From assembly GCA_015654925.1 (NCBI GenBank), contig JAATFX010000146.1:62001-126000 (forward strand): DNA of 64,000 nt, given 5' to 3'. Positions 42,137 through 51,644 of this stretch are shown piece by piece (position 1 is the first letter of the stretch; each line of letters starts with the position of its first letter). A program made the translations under genes and the position numbers. The notes under the pieces were generated by a model, which searched no databases, was not told the DNA's origin, and saw nothing but the letters and a program-made list of their open reading frames with translations. The stretch comes from Enterobacterales bacterium (GTDB lineage: Bacteria; Pseudomonadota; Gammaproteobacteria; Enterobacterales; Enterobacteriaceae).

Positions 42137-43600
42137 TTAGCGAAACGGCGGTTCGTTAAAGGTGCGCAGTTTGCGGGAATGCAGGCGATCGCCTTCCGCG
42201 CGCAGCAGGTCGATGGCGCAAATGCCAATCTGCAAATGTTCCGAAATGGCGCCTTCATAAAAGCGGTTGGCCTGTCCCGGCAGCTTGATCTCCCCATGCA
42301 GGGGTTTGTCGGAGACGCATAACAACGTGCCGTAGGGCACCCGGAAACGGTACCCCTGTGCGGCAATGGTCGCGCTTTCCATATCCACCGCCACCGCCCG
42401 GCTGAGATTAAACCGCAGCGCGGAGGCGGAATATCTCAGTTCCCAATTACGGTCGTCGGTGGTGACCACGGTACCGGTGCGCAGGCGCTGTTTGACCTCT
42501 TCCCCGGGCATGCCGCTCACCAGTTTGGTGGCATCATAGAGCGCGCGCTGCACTTCGGCGATGCTGGGAATGGGAATATCCGGCGGCAAAACCGCATCCA
42601 GCACATGGTCGTCGCGCAGGTAAGCATGGGCCAGGACGTAGTCGCCGATGGTCTGGCTTTCACGCAGCCCGCCGCAGTGGCCAATCATCAGCCAGGCATG
42701 GGGACGCAGCACCGCGAGATGGTCGCAAATGGTTTTGGCGTTGGACGGGCCGACGCCGATATTGACCAGCGTAATGCCCAGTCCGTCGCGCGACAGCAGG
42801 TGATAAGCCGGCATCTGGTTGTTTTTCCAGGCCAGATCCGACACCGCCTGTTCGGGATTGAGCGTGTCCGCCGTGATATAGGCGCCGCCGGCGCAGGACA
42901 GCGCTTCGTACGGCGTGGCCGGATCGGTAATTTGGCTACAGGCCCAGCGCACGAACTCATCCACGTAGCGCGTATAGTTGGTGAACAGGACAAACGGCTG
43001 AAAATGCTCCACCGGCGTGCCGGTATAATGTCTGAGGCGCGCCAGGGAAAAGTCGGTGCGCAACGCGTCGAAATGCGATAGCGGAAACGTATTATTTGTG
43101 GCGTGGAATAACCCATCGGCGGTTTCATCGCCGATTTGCGCCAGTTCGGTGGTGGGGAAATGCTGCGCAATCCCGGCGCTCATGGAGCGTTCAAGCACCA
43201 GATCGGAACCGTCGATAACGTAAGGAAAGGGAATTTCCAGATTGGAGGGCACCACGTCGATAACGGCGGCATATTCCCCCTCCAGCAGGGCCAGTTGCTC
43301 CGTCAGATAGTGGCGGAACAGCTGCGGACGGGTAATGGTGGTGGAATAGCAGCCCGGATGGGTAAAGCGGCCAAACGCCCGGCTGCGTGGATGTCCCGGC
43401 AGCACGCCGTCCCAGCTCACCCGCAGTTGCGGATAAGAAAACAGCCCCGCGGCGCGCGCCTGCTCGTCGGGCAGCCGGCCATCGCGGATATACTCGCCAA
43501 TGGCCGCGCGCAGCGCCGCCACCGCATCGTTATACAATGCCTCCAATTTATCCAGGGCCTGGGCGGCGGTGAGGGTCGAACCGGATTGATTGTCGTTCAT
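42137..43600 (-). CDS. amn: AMP nucleosidase
   Basis: A 487-residue enzyme highly similar to E. coli Amn (484), which cleaves AMP to adenine and ribose-5-phosphate. Conserved blocks include TRPQLFRHYLTEQL, GIAQHFPTTELAQIGDETADG, RLRHYTGTPVEHFQPFVLFTNYTRYVDEFVRW, LVNIGVGPSNAKTICDHLAVLRP, IGHCGGLRESQ and the C-terminal KLRTFNEPPFR. The frame is open about 94 codons upstream without similarity; two consecutive ATG codons follow GGAGAT and the second is at best spacing. Its product ribose-5-phosphate is also a substrate of PdxS, an interesting but probably coincidental proximity. Confidence 0.96.
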   Translation of the reverse strand: MNDNQSGSTLTAAQALDKLEALYNDAVAALRAAIGEYIRDGRLPDEQARAAGLFSYPQLRVSWDGVLPGHPRSRAFGRFTHPGCYSTTITRPQLFRHYLTEQLALLEGEYAAVIDVVPSNLEIPFPYVIDGSDLVLERSMSAGIAQHFPTTELAQIGDETADGLFHATNNTFPLSHFDALRTDFSLARLRHYTGTPVEHFQPFVLFTNYTRYVDEFVRWACSQITDPATPYEALSCAGGAYITADTLNPEQAVSDLAWKNNQMPAYHLLSRDGLGITLVNIGVGPSNAKTICDHLAVLRPHAWLMIGHCGGLRESQTIGDYVLAHAYLRDDHVLDAVLPPDIPIPSIAEVQRALYDATKLVSGMPGEEVKQRLRTGTVVTTDDRNWELRYSASALRFNLSRAVAVDMESATIAAQGYRFRVPYGTLLCVSDKPLHGEIKLPGQANRFYEGAISEHLQIGICAIDLLRAEGDRLHSRKLRTFNEPPFR

Positions 43601-43706
43601 CATATCTCCATTATCCTTGTGCTTCAGCGGGCCGAGTATCGCCGGCCCGCTGAAAAAACTATAAGCCGGATTATCGCCGTCATCGGCCGGCTCCGCCAGT
43701 CCGGCA

Positions 43707-44171
43707 TCAGTTTTTGCGCAGGCGCGCGGCCAGCCCTTTGAGAAAGTAGCGCAATACCTGATCGCCGCAGGGACGGTAATTTTTATGGCCCTGGGCGCGC
43801 AGCATAGCGGTGAGTTCCGGCTGGGATAGCCTGAAATCCTGGGATTGCAGGATGTCCTGGATGTCGGTGGTTTTAAGCGCAAATGCGATACGCAGTTTTT
43901 TCAGGATAATATTGTTGGTGATCCTGCGCTCGATTTTCGGGGCGGGCTGGCTGTCATCCTTGCCGCGCAGGTGGATTATCAGGCCATGGAGAAAATACCC
44001 CATGACGACGTCCGGACAGGGCTGAAAACCGGCTTCGTCCTCTTTTTTAACAAATGCCGCCATCTCCTGGGGAGTCACGGCGGCGTCCATTAACGCCAGG
44101 ATGGCGACCAAATGGTCGTTATGTAAATTCAGCATATATCGTACGCTGCGCAGTACATCATTGTTCATCAT
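43707..44171 (-). CDS. yehS: DUF1456 family protein YehS
   Basis: A 154-residue protein of the DUF1456 family (E. coli YehS 156), a tandem of two similar helical domains: NDVLRSVRYMLNLHNDHLVAIL and NIILKKLRIAFALKTTDIQDIL, each followed by a CxxxxxYFL(H/K)GL segment. Function unknown. The first of two adjacent ATG codons aligns with the E. coli start. It is about 100 bp upstream of amn on the same strand, probably a separate transcript. Confidence 0.92.
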   Translation of the reverse strand: MMNNDVLRSVRYMLNLHNDHLVAILALMDAAVTPQEMAAFVKKEDEAGFQPCPDVVMGYFLHGLIIHLRGKDDSQPAPKIERRITNNIILKKLRIAFALKTTDIQDILQSQDFRLSQPELTAMLRAQGHKNYRPCGDQVLRYFLKGLAARLRKN

Positions 44172-44320
44172 TACGGGGGTTCTCGCCGTTTATCGCTATG
44201 GATTAGCCGGCAGTATAAAGGTATCCGGCGCGAAACGCAGGGGGCTTTATCGGCGAATTGCCGCCGGCGGCCCAAACCGGGCTTCGCCGCCGGCTTTAGG
44301 CCGCCGGATCTGGCCGCCGC

Positions 44321-45196
44321 TCAGGTGACCAGCGGCACGGTGGGCGGACGGGCGGTGATGGCGCTGCCGATGCCGGCGGTAATGGAACACGCGATGGCCA
44401 TCACCTGCATCAGGGTCAGGTTTTCCGATAGCATAAAAAAGGCCACGATGGCCACCACCGCCGGCTCCATGCTCACCAGGATGCCGAAGGTTTTATGCGG
44501 CAAGCGTTTTAAGGCGGCCATTTCCAGCGACATGGGTAGCGAACTGGACACCAGGGCGACGATCAGGCCCACGATCGACAAATAGGGATGGGTGAAAATG
44601 GCGCCGGCATCGATAATGCCCACCGGCAGGGTGACCATGGAGGCGAACACCAGGCCGATGGCCACGGTGTGCCCAGAATGCAGATGGCTGAGGGCTTTGC
44701 CGAAAATAATATACAGCGCCCAGCAGCAGGCGGCGGTGAGGGCGAACAGCACGCCGGTTAAATCGAGGCCGCTTTGGTTACCCTGTAACGGCAAAATCAA
44801 TAAAATGCCGATAACGGCGAGCATAATCCAGATAAAATCGGTGAGCTGGCGGGAATAAAGCACCGTTACCGTAAGCGGCCCGATAAACTCAATCGCCACC
44901 GCCAGGCCGAACGGAATGGTCTGCAGGGACAGGTAGAAAAACAAATTCATCGTGCCGAGCGTGACGCCGTAGAGGGCGATAAACATCAGGTCGCGCCGGG
45001 CAATCGGCATGCGCCATGGGCGCCACAGCGCCAGGAGCACCAGGGCGGAAAAACCGGTCCGCAGGGCGGTGGTGCCCGTGGCGCCGATTAAAGGAAATAA
45101 AAATGATTTGGCCAGCGATGTTCCCACGCCCGTTGAAAGTATGGAACCTAATACCAGCAGAAAAGGAACCATACGGTTTGTTGCCGACAATTGCAT
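44321..45196 (-). CDS. RhtA-like EamA/DMT inner-membrane exporter
   Basis: A 291-residue transporter with about ten membrane helices and strong similarity to the threonine/homoserine exporter RhtA: STGVGTSLAKSFLFPLIGA, FYLSLQTIPFGLAVAIEFIGPL, LTGVLFALTAACCWALYIIFGKAL, SLPMSLEMAALKRLPHKTFGILVSMEPA. The open frame starts at a GTG eight codons earlier (45220); ATG 45196 with an upstream GGATAAG is preferred, though both are possible. Export of threonine, homoserine or related amino acids is probable. It may be the true RhtA orthologue, with the copy near 10.4 kb specialised. Confidence 0.83.
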   Translation of the reverse strand: MQLSATNRMVPFLLVLGSILSTGVGTSLAKSFLFPLIGATGTTALRTGFSALVLLALWRPWRMPIARRDLMFIALYGVTLGTMNLFFYLSLQTIPFGLAVAIEFIGPLTVTVLYSRQLTDFIWIMLAVIGILLILPLQGNQSGLDLTGVLFALTAACCWALYIIFGKALSHLHSGHTVAIGLVFASMVTLPVGIIDAGAIFTHPYLSIVGLIVALVSSSLPMSLEMAALKRLPHKTFGILVSMEPAVVAIVAFFMLSENLTLMQVMAIACSITAGIGSAITARPPTVPLVT

Positions 45197-45543
45197 TACG
45201 CTTATCCAGGTTGAACGCACATCTCAGGATACTGCTTTTAGCATGCAAATCAAGTTTTTAGCAATCATTAAAAAACGCCGCGGCGGGTAAAAACCATGCC
45301 GGCCGGCCCGCACCCGCTAAATGATTTTATTCACTTCACCGAAGGCAAAACGCGGCGCGCGCGGATAATATCCCCGCGCCTGAAACCGGGCAAAGTGAAA
45401 ATGTGGCGATATACTTTGAACTGCATTGGTTTGGCTTCACGGCGTGACGTCCATGGCAAGCAGGGGCTTTTCTCGCCGTATGGCATGCGGTATGGCAAGA
45501 AAAGCGCATTTAACCTCTCGACTCAACCCGGCGAACGATTCCC
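45197..45543. other. Intergenic region upstream of pqqU
   Basis: About 345 bp between divergent genes. It holds a 23-bp imperfect dyad at 45357-45379, arms GCGCG-c-GGATA and TATCC-c-CGCGC about a central A. The sequence just before pqqU has no obvious Shine-Dalgarno. Small ORFs here have no recognisable product. No Fur-like box was recognised. Confidence 0.45.
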
Positions 45544-47721
45544 TTGAATAACAAAACCTCCGCTTTGTTGCTGACACCGTTGTTTTTGCTGCATCCCGCG
45601 GCCAGTTGCCTGGCGCAAACCGCCCCGGCCGGCACCGCGCCCGCGCGCGAACCCGCCGCCGCGCAGTCCTCTTCCACGCTGATGGTGATTGAACAGCGCA
45701 GCGGCCTGTCCGAACTCTATACGCCCGCCGCGGTCAGCGTGGTTAACGGGGATGACCTGCGCAACGGCATGCCCCAGGTGAATCTGTCGGAAAGTTTAGG
45801 CGGCGTGCCGGGATTGCAAATCCAAAACCGGCAAAACTACGCGCAAGATCTCCAGCTATCGGTACGCGGATTCGGCAGCCGGTCGATGTACGGCGTGCGC
45901 GGCGTGCGCATTTATGTCGACGGCATTCCGGCCACCATGCCGGACGGGCAGGGGCAAACGTCGAATATCGATATTAACTCCGCCGATAAAGTGGAGGTGC
46001 TGCGCGGCCCTTACTCGGCGCTGTACGGCAACTCATCGGGCGGGGTGGTGAACGTGGAAACCCAGACCGGGAGCCAGCCGGCGGCCCTTGAGGCCGGCAG
46101 CTACTATGCCAGCAACGGCACCTGGCGCAACAGCCTCAAGGCCACCGGCGCCACCGGCGACGGCACCCGGGCCGGGGATGTGAATTATGCGGTTTCCGCC
46201 TCGCGCTTCACCACCCACGGCTTTCGCGATCGCAGCGCCACGCAGAAAAACCTGGGTAACGCCAAGATCGGCGTGCGGCTCGATGACGCCAGCACGCTGA
46301 CGCTGATGTTTAACAGCGTTTCCATCGACGCCGGCGATCCGGGCGGCCTGACGGGGGATGAATGGCGGGATAATCCGCGCCAGGCGCCTCGGGCGGATCA
46401 ATACAATACCCGCAAAACCATCGACCAGACCCAGGCCGGCCTGCGTTATGAGCGCGAAATGGGGGCCAACGATCGGCTGACCATGATGGCCTATCATGGC
46501 GAACGGCACACCACCCAATATCAATCCATTCCCATGGCGCCGCAGTTAAATCCGGCCCATGCCGGGGGCGTGATTGTGCTGGAACGAAAATACCAGGGGA
46601 TTGATACGCGCTGGCGCCACCAGGATAATCTGGGGGCGGTGCCGGTCACGTTCACCGGCGGGCTGGATTATGAAACCATGACCGAGCGGCGCCAGGGCTT
46701 TGAAAATTTCACCTTGCAAGACGGCGAGGTGGAGTACGGCGGCAAGGGAGCTTTGCGGCGCAATGAAAAAAACCTCATGTGGAACCTCGATCCCTATCTG
46801 CAAACCACCTGGAACCTGACCTCGCGCTGGACTCTGGACGCCGGGCTGCGCTACAGCACGGTCAACTTCGATTCACGGGATTATTACGTCGCCAGCGGCA
46901 ATGGCGACGACAGCGGCAGCGCCCGCTATCACCGCTGGCTGCCGATGGGATCGCTTAATTACGCGCTGACGCCGGCCTGGAACCTGTACTTCTCCGCCGG
47001 CCGCGGCTTTGAAACCCCCACCATCAACGAACTCTCCTACCGTTCCGACGGGCAGGCCGGGCTGAATACCGACCTCAAACCCGCCACCAGCGATACGTTT
47101 GAACTGGGCAGCAAAACGCGTATCGGCAACGGCCTGGTCACCGCCGCCGTCTTCCAGACCAATACCGACCATGAATTGATGGTGGCCGAGAGCAGCGGCG
47201 GGCGCACCAGCTATGTCAATGCCGGTAAAACCCGCCGCCGCGGCGTTGAGCTGTCCCTGGACCAGCAGTTCGCCCTGGACTGGCGCCTGAAGGCGGCGTG
47301 GACCCTGCTGGACGCCACCTACCGCAACGACAGCTGCGCGTCGGCCGCGTGCGCCGCCGATGACCGCATCCCCGCCGGCAATCGCCTGCCGGGCATTGCC
47401 CGCAATATGGGGTACGCCGCGCTGGAGTGGGCGCCGGAAGCGGGCTGGCACGCCGGGGCCGATATCCGCTATATGAGCGATATCCAGGCCAACGACGACA
47501 ATACCGCACAGGCGCCTTCCTATACCGTCGCCGGCCTGACCACCGGCTACCGGCTTAACTGGAACCGCTGGTCGCTGGATTTGTTCGGCCGGGTCGATAA
47601 CCTGTTCGACCGCCGCTACGTGGGCTCGGTTATCGTCAATGAAGGCAACGGGCGCTATTTTGAACCGGCCCAGGGCCGCAATTGGGGCGGCGGCGCCAAC
47701 CTGGCCTACCGTTTTGAATAA
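45544..47721 (+). CDS. pqqU: TonB-dependent PQQ receptor PqqU (YncD)
   Basis: A 725-residue outer-membrane TonB-dependent receptor very similar to E. coli YncD, since named PqqU for its role in pyrroloquinoline quinone uptake. Matching blocks include NLSESLGGVPGLQIQNRQNYAQDLQLSVRGFGSRS, YVDGIPATMPDGQGQTSNID, EVLRGPYSALYGNSSGGV in the plug, and YFEPAQGRNWG with terminal Phe-Glu in the barrel. A signal peptide (ALLLTPLFLLHPAASCLAQ) is present. The start is TTG: the frame has an in-frame stop 33 bp earlier and no ATG in between, so TTG is needed to include the signal peptide. The downstream gene encodes the PQQ enzyme Gcd. Confidence 0.93.
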   Translation: MNNKTSALLLTPLFLLHPAASCLAQTAPAGTAPAREPAAAQSSSTLMVIEQRSGLSELYTPAAVSVVNGDDLRNGMPQVNLSESLGGVPGLQIQNRQNYAQDLQLSVRGFGSRSMYGVRGVRIYVDGIPATMPDGQGQTSNIDINSADKVEVLRGPYSALYGNSSGGVVNVETQTGSQPAALEAGSYYASNGTWRNSLKATGATGDGTRAGDVNYAVSASRFTTHGFRDRSATQKNLGNAKIGVRLDDASTLTLMFNSVSIDAGDPGGLTGDEWRDNPRQAPRADQYNTRKTIDQTQAGLRYEREMGANDRLTMMAYHGERHTTQYQSIPMAPQLNPAHAGGVIVLERKYQGIDTRWRHQDNLGAVPVTFTGGLDYETMTERRQGFENFTLQDGEVEYGGKGALRRNEKNLMWNLDPYLQTTWNLTSRWTLDAGLRYSTVNFDSRDYYVASGNGDDSGSARYHRWLPMGSLNYALTPAWNLYFSAGRGFETPTINELSYRSDGQAGLNTDLKPATSDTFELGSKTRIGNGLVTAAVFQTNTDHELMVAESSGGRTSYVNAGKTRRRGVELSLDQQFALDWRLKAAWTLLDATYRNDSCASAACAADDRIPAGNRLPGIARNMGYAALEWAPEAGWHAGADIRYMSDIQANDDNTAQAPSYTVAGLTTGYRLNWNRWSLDLFGRVDNLFDRRYVGSVIVNEGNGRYFEPAQGRNWGGGANLAYRFE

Positions 47722-47800
47722 TCAGCAATAAACAGCGCAATTTTAACGATTTGGCTTACGCTTTAAGTCGATGTCTTTCACTTTTGGTAAGGTTCATATT

Positions 47801-50194
47801 ATGCAAAGCAACGCATTGCTCTCACGGGTCCTGCTTATAATAACGGCATTATTCGCCGCGCTGAGCGGCTTATATTTGCTGATTGGGGGGATTTGGCTGG
47901 CCACGCTGCACGGCTCGCCGTACTACATTATCGCCGGCCTGGTGCTGCTGTTCACCGCCTGGCTGCTGTATCGCCGCCGCGCCGGCGCGCTACTGCTATA
48001 TGCGGTTTTCCTGCTCGGCACCACGATTTGGGCGCTGTGGGAAGCCGGCCCCGATTTCTGGGCCCTGACTCCGCGCCTGGACGTCGTGTTCTTTTTTGGC
48101 CTGTGGCTGGTGCTGCCGTTTATCTGGCGCCGCCTGGCGGCGAACGGCCAATTTCCCCGCGCCGCCCTGTCGGCCTCGCTGCTGATTACCGTCATCGTGC
48201 TGGTCTATGCCGTGTTTAACGATCCGCAAGAGATCGACGGCACCCTGAGCGCAGGTCAGGCGGCCGCGCCCGCCGCCGGCATCCCCGACGGCGACTGGCC
48301 CGCCTACGGGCGTACCCAGGAAGGAACCCGCTACTCGCCGCTGAGCCAAATCACCGATAAAAACGTGAGCCAGCTGCAGGAAGCCTGGACTTTTCGCACC
48401 GGGGATATGAAAACCGCTGCCGATCCGGCGGAAATCACCGACGAAGTCACGCCGATCAAGATTGGCGATATGCTGTACCTGTGCACCCCGCACCAGAAAC
48501 TGTTCGCCCTGGATGCCGCCACCGGCAAGGAAAAGTGGCATTTTGATCCGCAGTTGAAAACCGATCCGTCATTCCAGCACGTGACCTGCCGCGGCGTGTC
48601 TTATTATGCCGCGCCAGCCGCCGTTGCGGATTCCGCTACGCAGGGATCGGGAGCAACGCCGGCGGCCTGCGCCCGCCGCATTCTTTTGCCGGTTAATGAC
48701 GGGCATCTGTACGCGCTGGACGCGCAAACCGGCGAGCCGTGCCGGGATTTTGCCGATAACGGCAAGCTGAACTTGCAGGATAATATGCCGTTCGCCAAGG
48801 CGGGGGCCTACGAGCCGACGTCGCCGCCCATCGTCACCGGTAAAGCGATCGTCATGGCCGGCGCGGTGACCGATAACTACTCCACCCGCGAACCGTCCGG
48901 CGTGATCCGCGGGTTTGATGTCAATACCGGTAAACTGCTGTGGGCTTTCGACACCGGCAGTAAAAACCCCAACCTGATACCGGAAGGAACGCAGCAATAC
49001 ACGCCGAATTCGCCGAACTCCTGGGCGCCCGCGGCCTATGATGCCCAGCTGGATTTGGTGTATTTGCCCATTGGCGTGGCCACGCCCGATATCTGGGGCG
49101 GCAACCGTACCCCGGAAATGGAACGTTTTGCCAGCGGCCTGCTGGCGCTTAACGCCACCACCGGCCAACTGGCCTGGTTCTATCAGACCGTGCATCACGA
49201 TTTGTGGGATATGGACGTGCCGGCGCAGCCCACCCTGGCGGATATTACCGACAGCGGCGGCAACCGCGTGCCGGTGATCTATGTTCCGGCGAAGACCGGC
49301 AATATTTTCGTACTGGACCGCCGCACCGGGAAAACGGTGGTGCCGGCGCCGGAAACCCCGGTTCCCCAGGGCCCGGCCACCGGTGATCGGCTGTCGCCCA
49401 CGCAACCTTACTCCGAGTTGACCTTTCGTCCGCAGCAAAAGCTCAGCGGCAAGGATATGTGGGGCGCCACGATGTACGATCAGCTGATCTGCCGCGTGAT
49501 GTTCCACCAACTGCGTTATGAAGGCCCGTTTACGCCGCCTTCCGAGCAGGGCACCCTGGTGTTCCCGGGCAATCTGGGCATGTTCGAATGGGGCGGTATC
49601 TCGGTGGATACCCAGCGGCAGGTGGCCGTGGCCAACCCCATGGCGCTGCCGTTCGTCTCCAGGCTTATTCCCCGCGGCCCGGGTAACCCGATGGAACCCG
49701 ACGAGGGCGGCAAAGGGGGCAGCGGGTCGGAAGTGGGCATCCAGCCGCAGTACGGCGTGCCCTACGGCGTGACGCTCAATCCGTTCCTCTCGCCGCTGGG
49801 TTTCCCCTGCAAACAGCCGGCCTGGGGATATATCTCCGCGGTTGACCTGAAAACCAACGATATCGTATGGAAAAAACGCATCGGCACCGTACGCGACAGC
49901 TCGGCGATCCCGCTGCCGTTCAAGCTGGGGATGCCGATGCTGGGCGGGCCGATTTCCACCGCCGGCAACGTGGCGTTTATCGCGGCTACCGCGGATAATT
50001 ATTTACGCGCCTTTAACGTCTCCAACGGCCAGGCGCTGTGGCAGGCGCGGTTACCGGCGGGCGGGCAGGCCACGCCCATGACCTATGAGGTCAACGGCAA
50101 GCAATATGTGGTGATTGCCGCCGGCGGCCACGGTTCATTCGGCACCAAGCTGGGGGATTACCTGATTGCCTATGCGCTGCCGGACCAGAAATAA
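47801..50194 (+). CDS. gcd: PQQ-dependent quinoprotein glucose dehydrogenase
   Basis: A 797-residue membrane-bound glucose dehydrogenase (E. coli Gcd 796). Five N-terminal membrane helices (first about LLIITALFAALSGLYLLIGG) anchor a periplasmic eight-bladed PQQ propeller that starts DWPAYGRTQEGTRYSPL and includes TCRGVSYY, NDGHLYALDAQTG, SPPIVTGKAIVMAG, WYQTVHHDLWDMD-like FYQTVHHDLWDMD and GGHGSFGTKLGDYLIAYALP. It oxidises glucose to gluconolactone in the periplasm and reduces ubiquinone. ATG 47801 has AAGG upstream; ATG 47771 is an alternative. No pqq biosynthesis gene is in the window, so imported PQQ through the adjacent receptor is a natural source. Confidence 0.95.
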   Translation: MQSNALLSRVLLIITALFAALSGLYLLIGGIWLATLHGSPYYIIAGLVLLFTAWLLYRRRAGALLLYAVFLLGTTIWALWEAGPDFWALTPRLDVVFFFGLWLVLPFIWRRLAANGQFPRAALSASLLITVIVLVYAVFNDPQEIDGTLSAGQAAAPAAGIPDGDWPAYGRTQEGTRYSPLSQITDKNVSQLQEAWTFRTGDMKTAADPAEITDEVTPIKIGDMLYLCTPHQKLFALDAATGKEKWHFDPQLKTDPSFQHVTCRGVSYYAAPAAVADSATQGSGATPAACARRILLPVNDGHLYALDAQTGEPCRDFADNGKLNLQDNMPFAKAGAYEPTSPPIVTGKAIVMAGAVTDNYSTREPSGVIRGFDVNTGKLLWAFDTGSKNPNLIPEGTQQYTPNSPNSWAPAAYDAQLDLVYLPIGVATPDIWGGNRTPEMERFASGLLALNATTGQLAWFYQTVHHDLWDMDVPAQPTLADITDSGGNRVPVIYVPAKTGNIFVLDRRTGKTVVPAPETPVPQGPATGDRLSPTQPYSELTFRPQQKLSGKDMWGATMYDQLICRVMFHQLRYEGPFTPPSEQGTLVFPGNLGMFEWGGISVDTQRQVAVANPMALPFVSRLIPRGPGNPMEPDEGGKGGSGSEVGIQPQYGVPYGVTLNPFLSPLGFPCKQPAWGYISAVDLKTNDIVWKKRIGTVRDSSAIPLPFKLGMPMLGGPISTAGNVAFIAATADNYLRAFNVSNGQALWQARLPAGGQATPMTYEVNGKQYVVIAAGGHGSFGTKLGDYLIAYALPDQK

Positions 50195-50331
50195 CGCCGC
50201 CGTTTGATGATAATTTCCTTGGCGTAAAAGAGGTTCTCAGGGATGGGGGCCAGGCCAAGGCGTCCCCTATATTTCCGCCGGCGGTGCGCGTAAGCCCGCC
50301 GGCTCCCATCAATAATGCGTTTCCCGCCCGA

Positions 50332-51534
50332 TTACGCCATTTGTTCCAGCGCGTGCTCCACATATAAATATCCGATGCCCATGATTTGCTGCGCGCGGCT
50401 CAGCGTGCCCAGCCCGACGTGGGTGGCCATGATTTTAACGCTGTCGGTCCGATCGAAGGGATTTAGCCCCGTTTGTTCGCGTACGGTATTGAGCCACGCA
50501 TCGCCGAAACCACAGCTGCGGCCATATAAATAAATATGATTGATGTTCAGAATATTAAGAAAGTTATACAGGCTCAGGCCCAGCGCGCGGGCGGCCCGCA
50601 TCACCATCGCCCGCACCGCCGGGTCGCCTTGATGATAGCGGTCGATCAGCTCCTGGGTCGAGGGCGTGCGCGGCACGGTTTCGTCATTGGCCGGCCGTTG
50701 CGCCATCAGCCAGCCGCGGGCCTGGTTTTTCATGGCCGACAGCGAAGCGACGGTTTCCAGGCAGCCGTGGCGGCCGCAGGAGCACAGGCTGCCGTCCGGA
50801 TCGATAATCGCGTGGCCGATTTGTCCGCTGCCGAACAACGTGCCACGGTAAATCTGCTGGTTAATCACAAATGACGAGCCGATGCCGTAATCGACATTGA
50901 TCACGCAGAAATCGTGCTGCTCGTGCTGATGTTGCCACTTTTCGGCCAGCGCCAGCATGACGCAGTCGTTATCCAGCAGCAGTTCTGTATTAAGCCGCTC
51001 TTCGAGCAAGTACTTCATTTCAATGGCGCTGTTCCACGGCGCCTGGGGCATGTTTTGCGACACGCCGGTGGTGGGGTTCACCTGGCCGTGCACCGACAGC
51101 GCCAGCTTGATCGGCACATCACGATAGGTTTTCCGGTAGCCATGGAATAATTTTTCAATTTGCGCCAGCAGGGCCTCCGGCGTTTTAACCGCGATTTCGG
51201 TGAGCTGGAAAGGGCTTTGCGGCGTAATCAGGCTATCGGTCAATATGCTTTCAATCCGATACGGCGAAACGTTCATGCATAGGATGCACGTCCCGTCCAC
51301 CGCCACCTGATAACTCCCGCCCCCCAGGCCGCGCGTATGTAAATTTACCGCGCTGTGGCTGATGCGTCCTTCGGATTGCAGGTCGGCCAGGATTTTCCCC
51401 ACCGCGGGAATCGACAATTGGGACAGCCGCGCCAGCGTTGATTTGCTGGCGGTTTTCTCGCGATAGAGCAGCGTCATCATCACTTTTTTATTATATTGAC
51501 GCACCCGCTGGTTGTTTAATCCTTTGCTCTGCAT
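50332..51534 (-). CDS. ROK-family transcriptional regulator
   Basis: A 400-residue NagC/Mlc/XylR-type regulator. The N-terminal winged helix (NKKVMMTLLYREKTASKSTLARLSQLSIPAVGKILADL) is followed by a ROK sugar-kinase-like domain with VDYGIGSSFVINQQIYRG and the zinc motif CSCGRHGCLE. It is divergent from the DUF5107/ABC sugar locus, 110 bp away, so it very likely represses that locus and is relieved by its sugar. No clear operator palindrome was recognised between the two starts. Effector unknown. Confidence 0.88.
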   Translation of the reverse strand: MQSKGLNNQRVRQYNKKVMMTLLYREKTASKSTLARLSQLSIPAVGKILADLQSEGRISHSAVNLHTRGLGGGSYQVAVDGTCILCMNVSPYRIESILTDSLITPQSPFQLTEIAVKTPEALLAQIEKLFHGYRKTYRDVPIKLALSVHGQVNPTTGVSQNMPQAPWNSAIEMKYLLEERLNTELLLDNDCVMLALAEKWQHQHEQHDFCVINVDYGIGSSFVINQQIYRGTLFGSGQIGHAIIDPDGSLCSCGRHGCLETVASLSAMKNQARGWLMAQRPANDETVPRTPSTQELIDRYHQGDPAVRAMVMRAARALGLSLYNFLNILNINHIYLYGRSCGFGDAWLNTVREQTGLNPFDRTDSVKIMATHVGLGTLSRAQQIMGIGYLYVEHALEQMA

Positions 51535-51644
51535 TTACTAAACCCCGCTTACTGAATTGCGTGACGGTAGCTGATCCTTGCGCCGCTTGCAGTAGGTAGA
51601 CTCACAAAATAACCTTTTCAGCGGCAATCAAGTGAGAGGATGCG

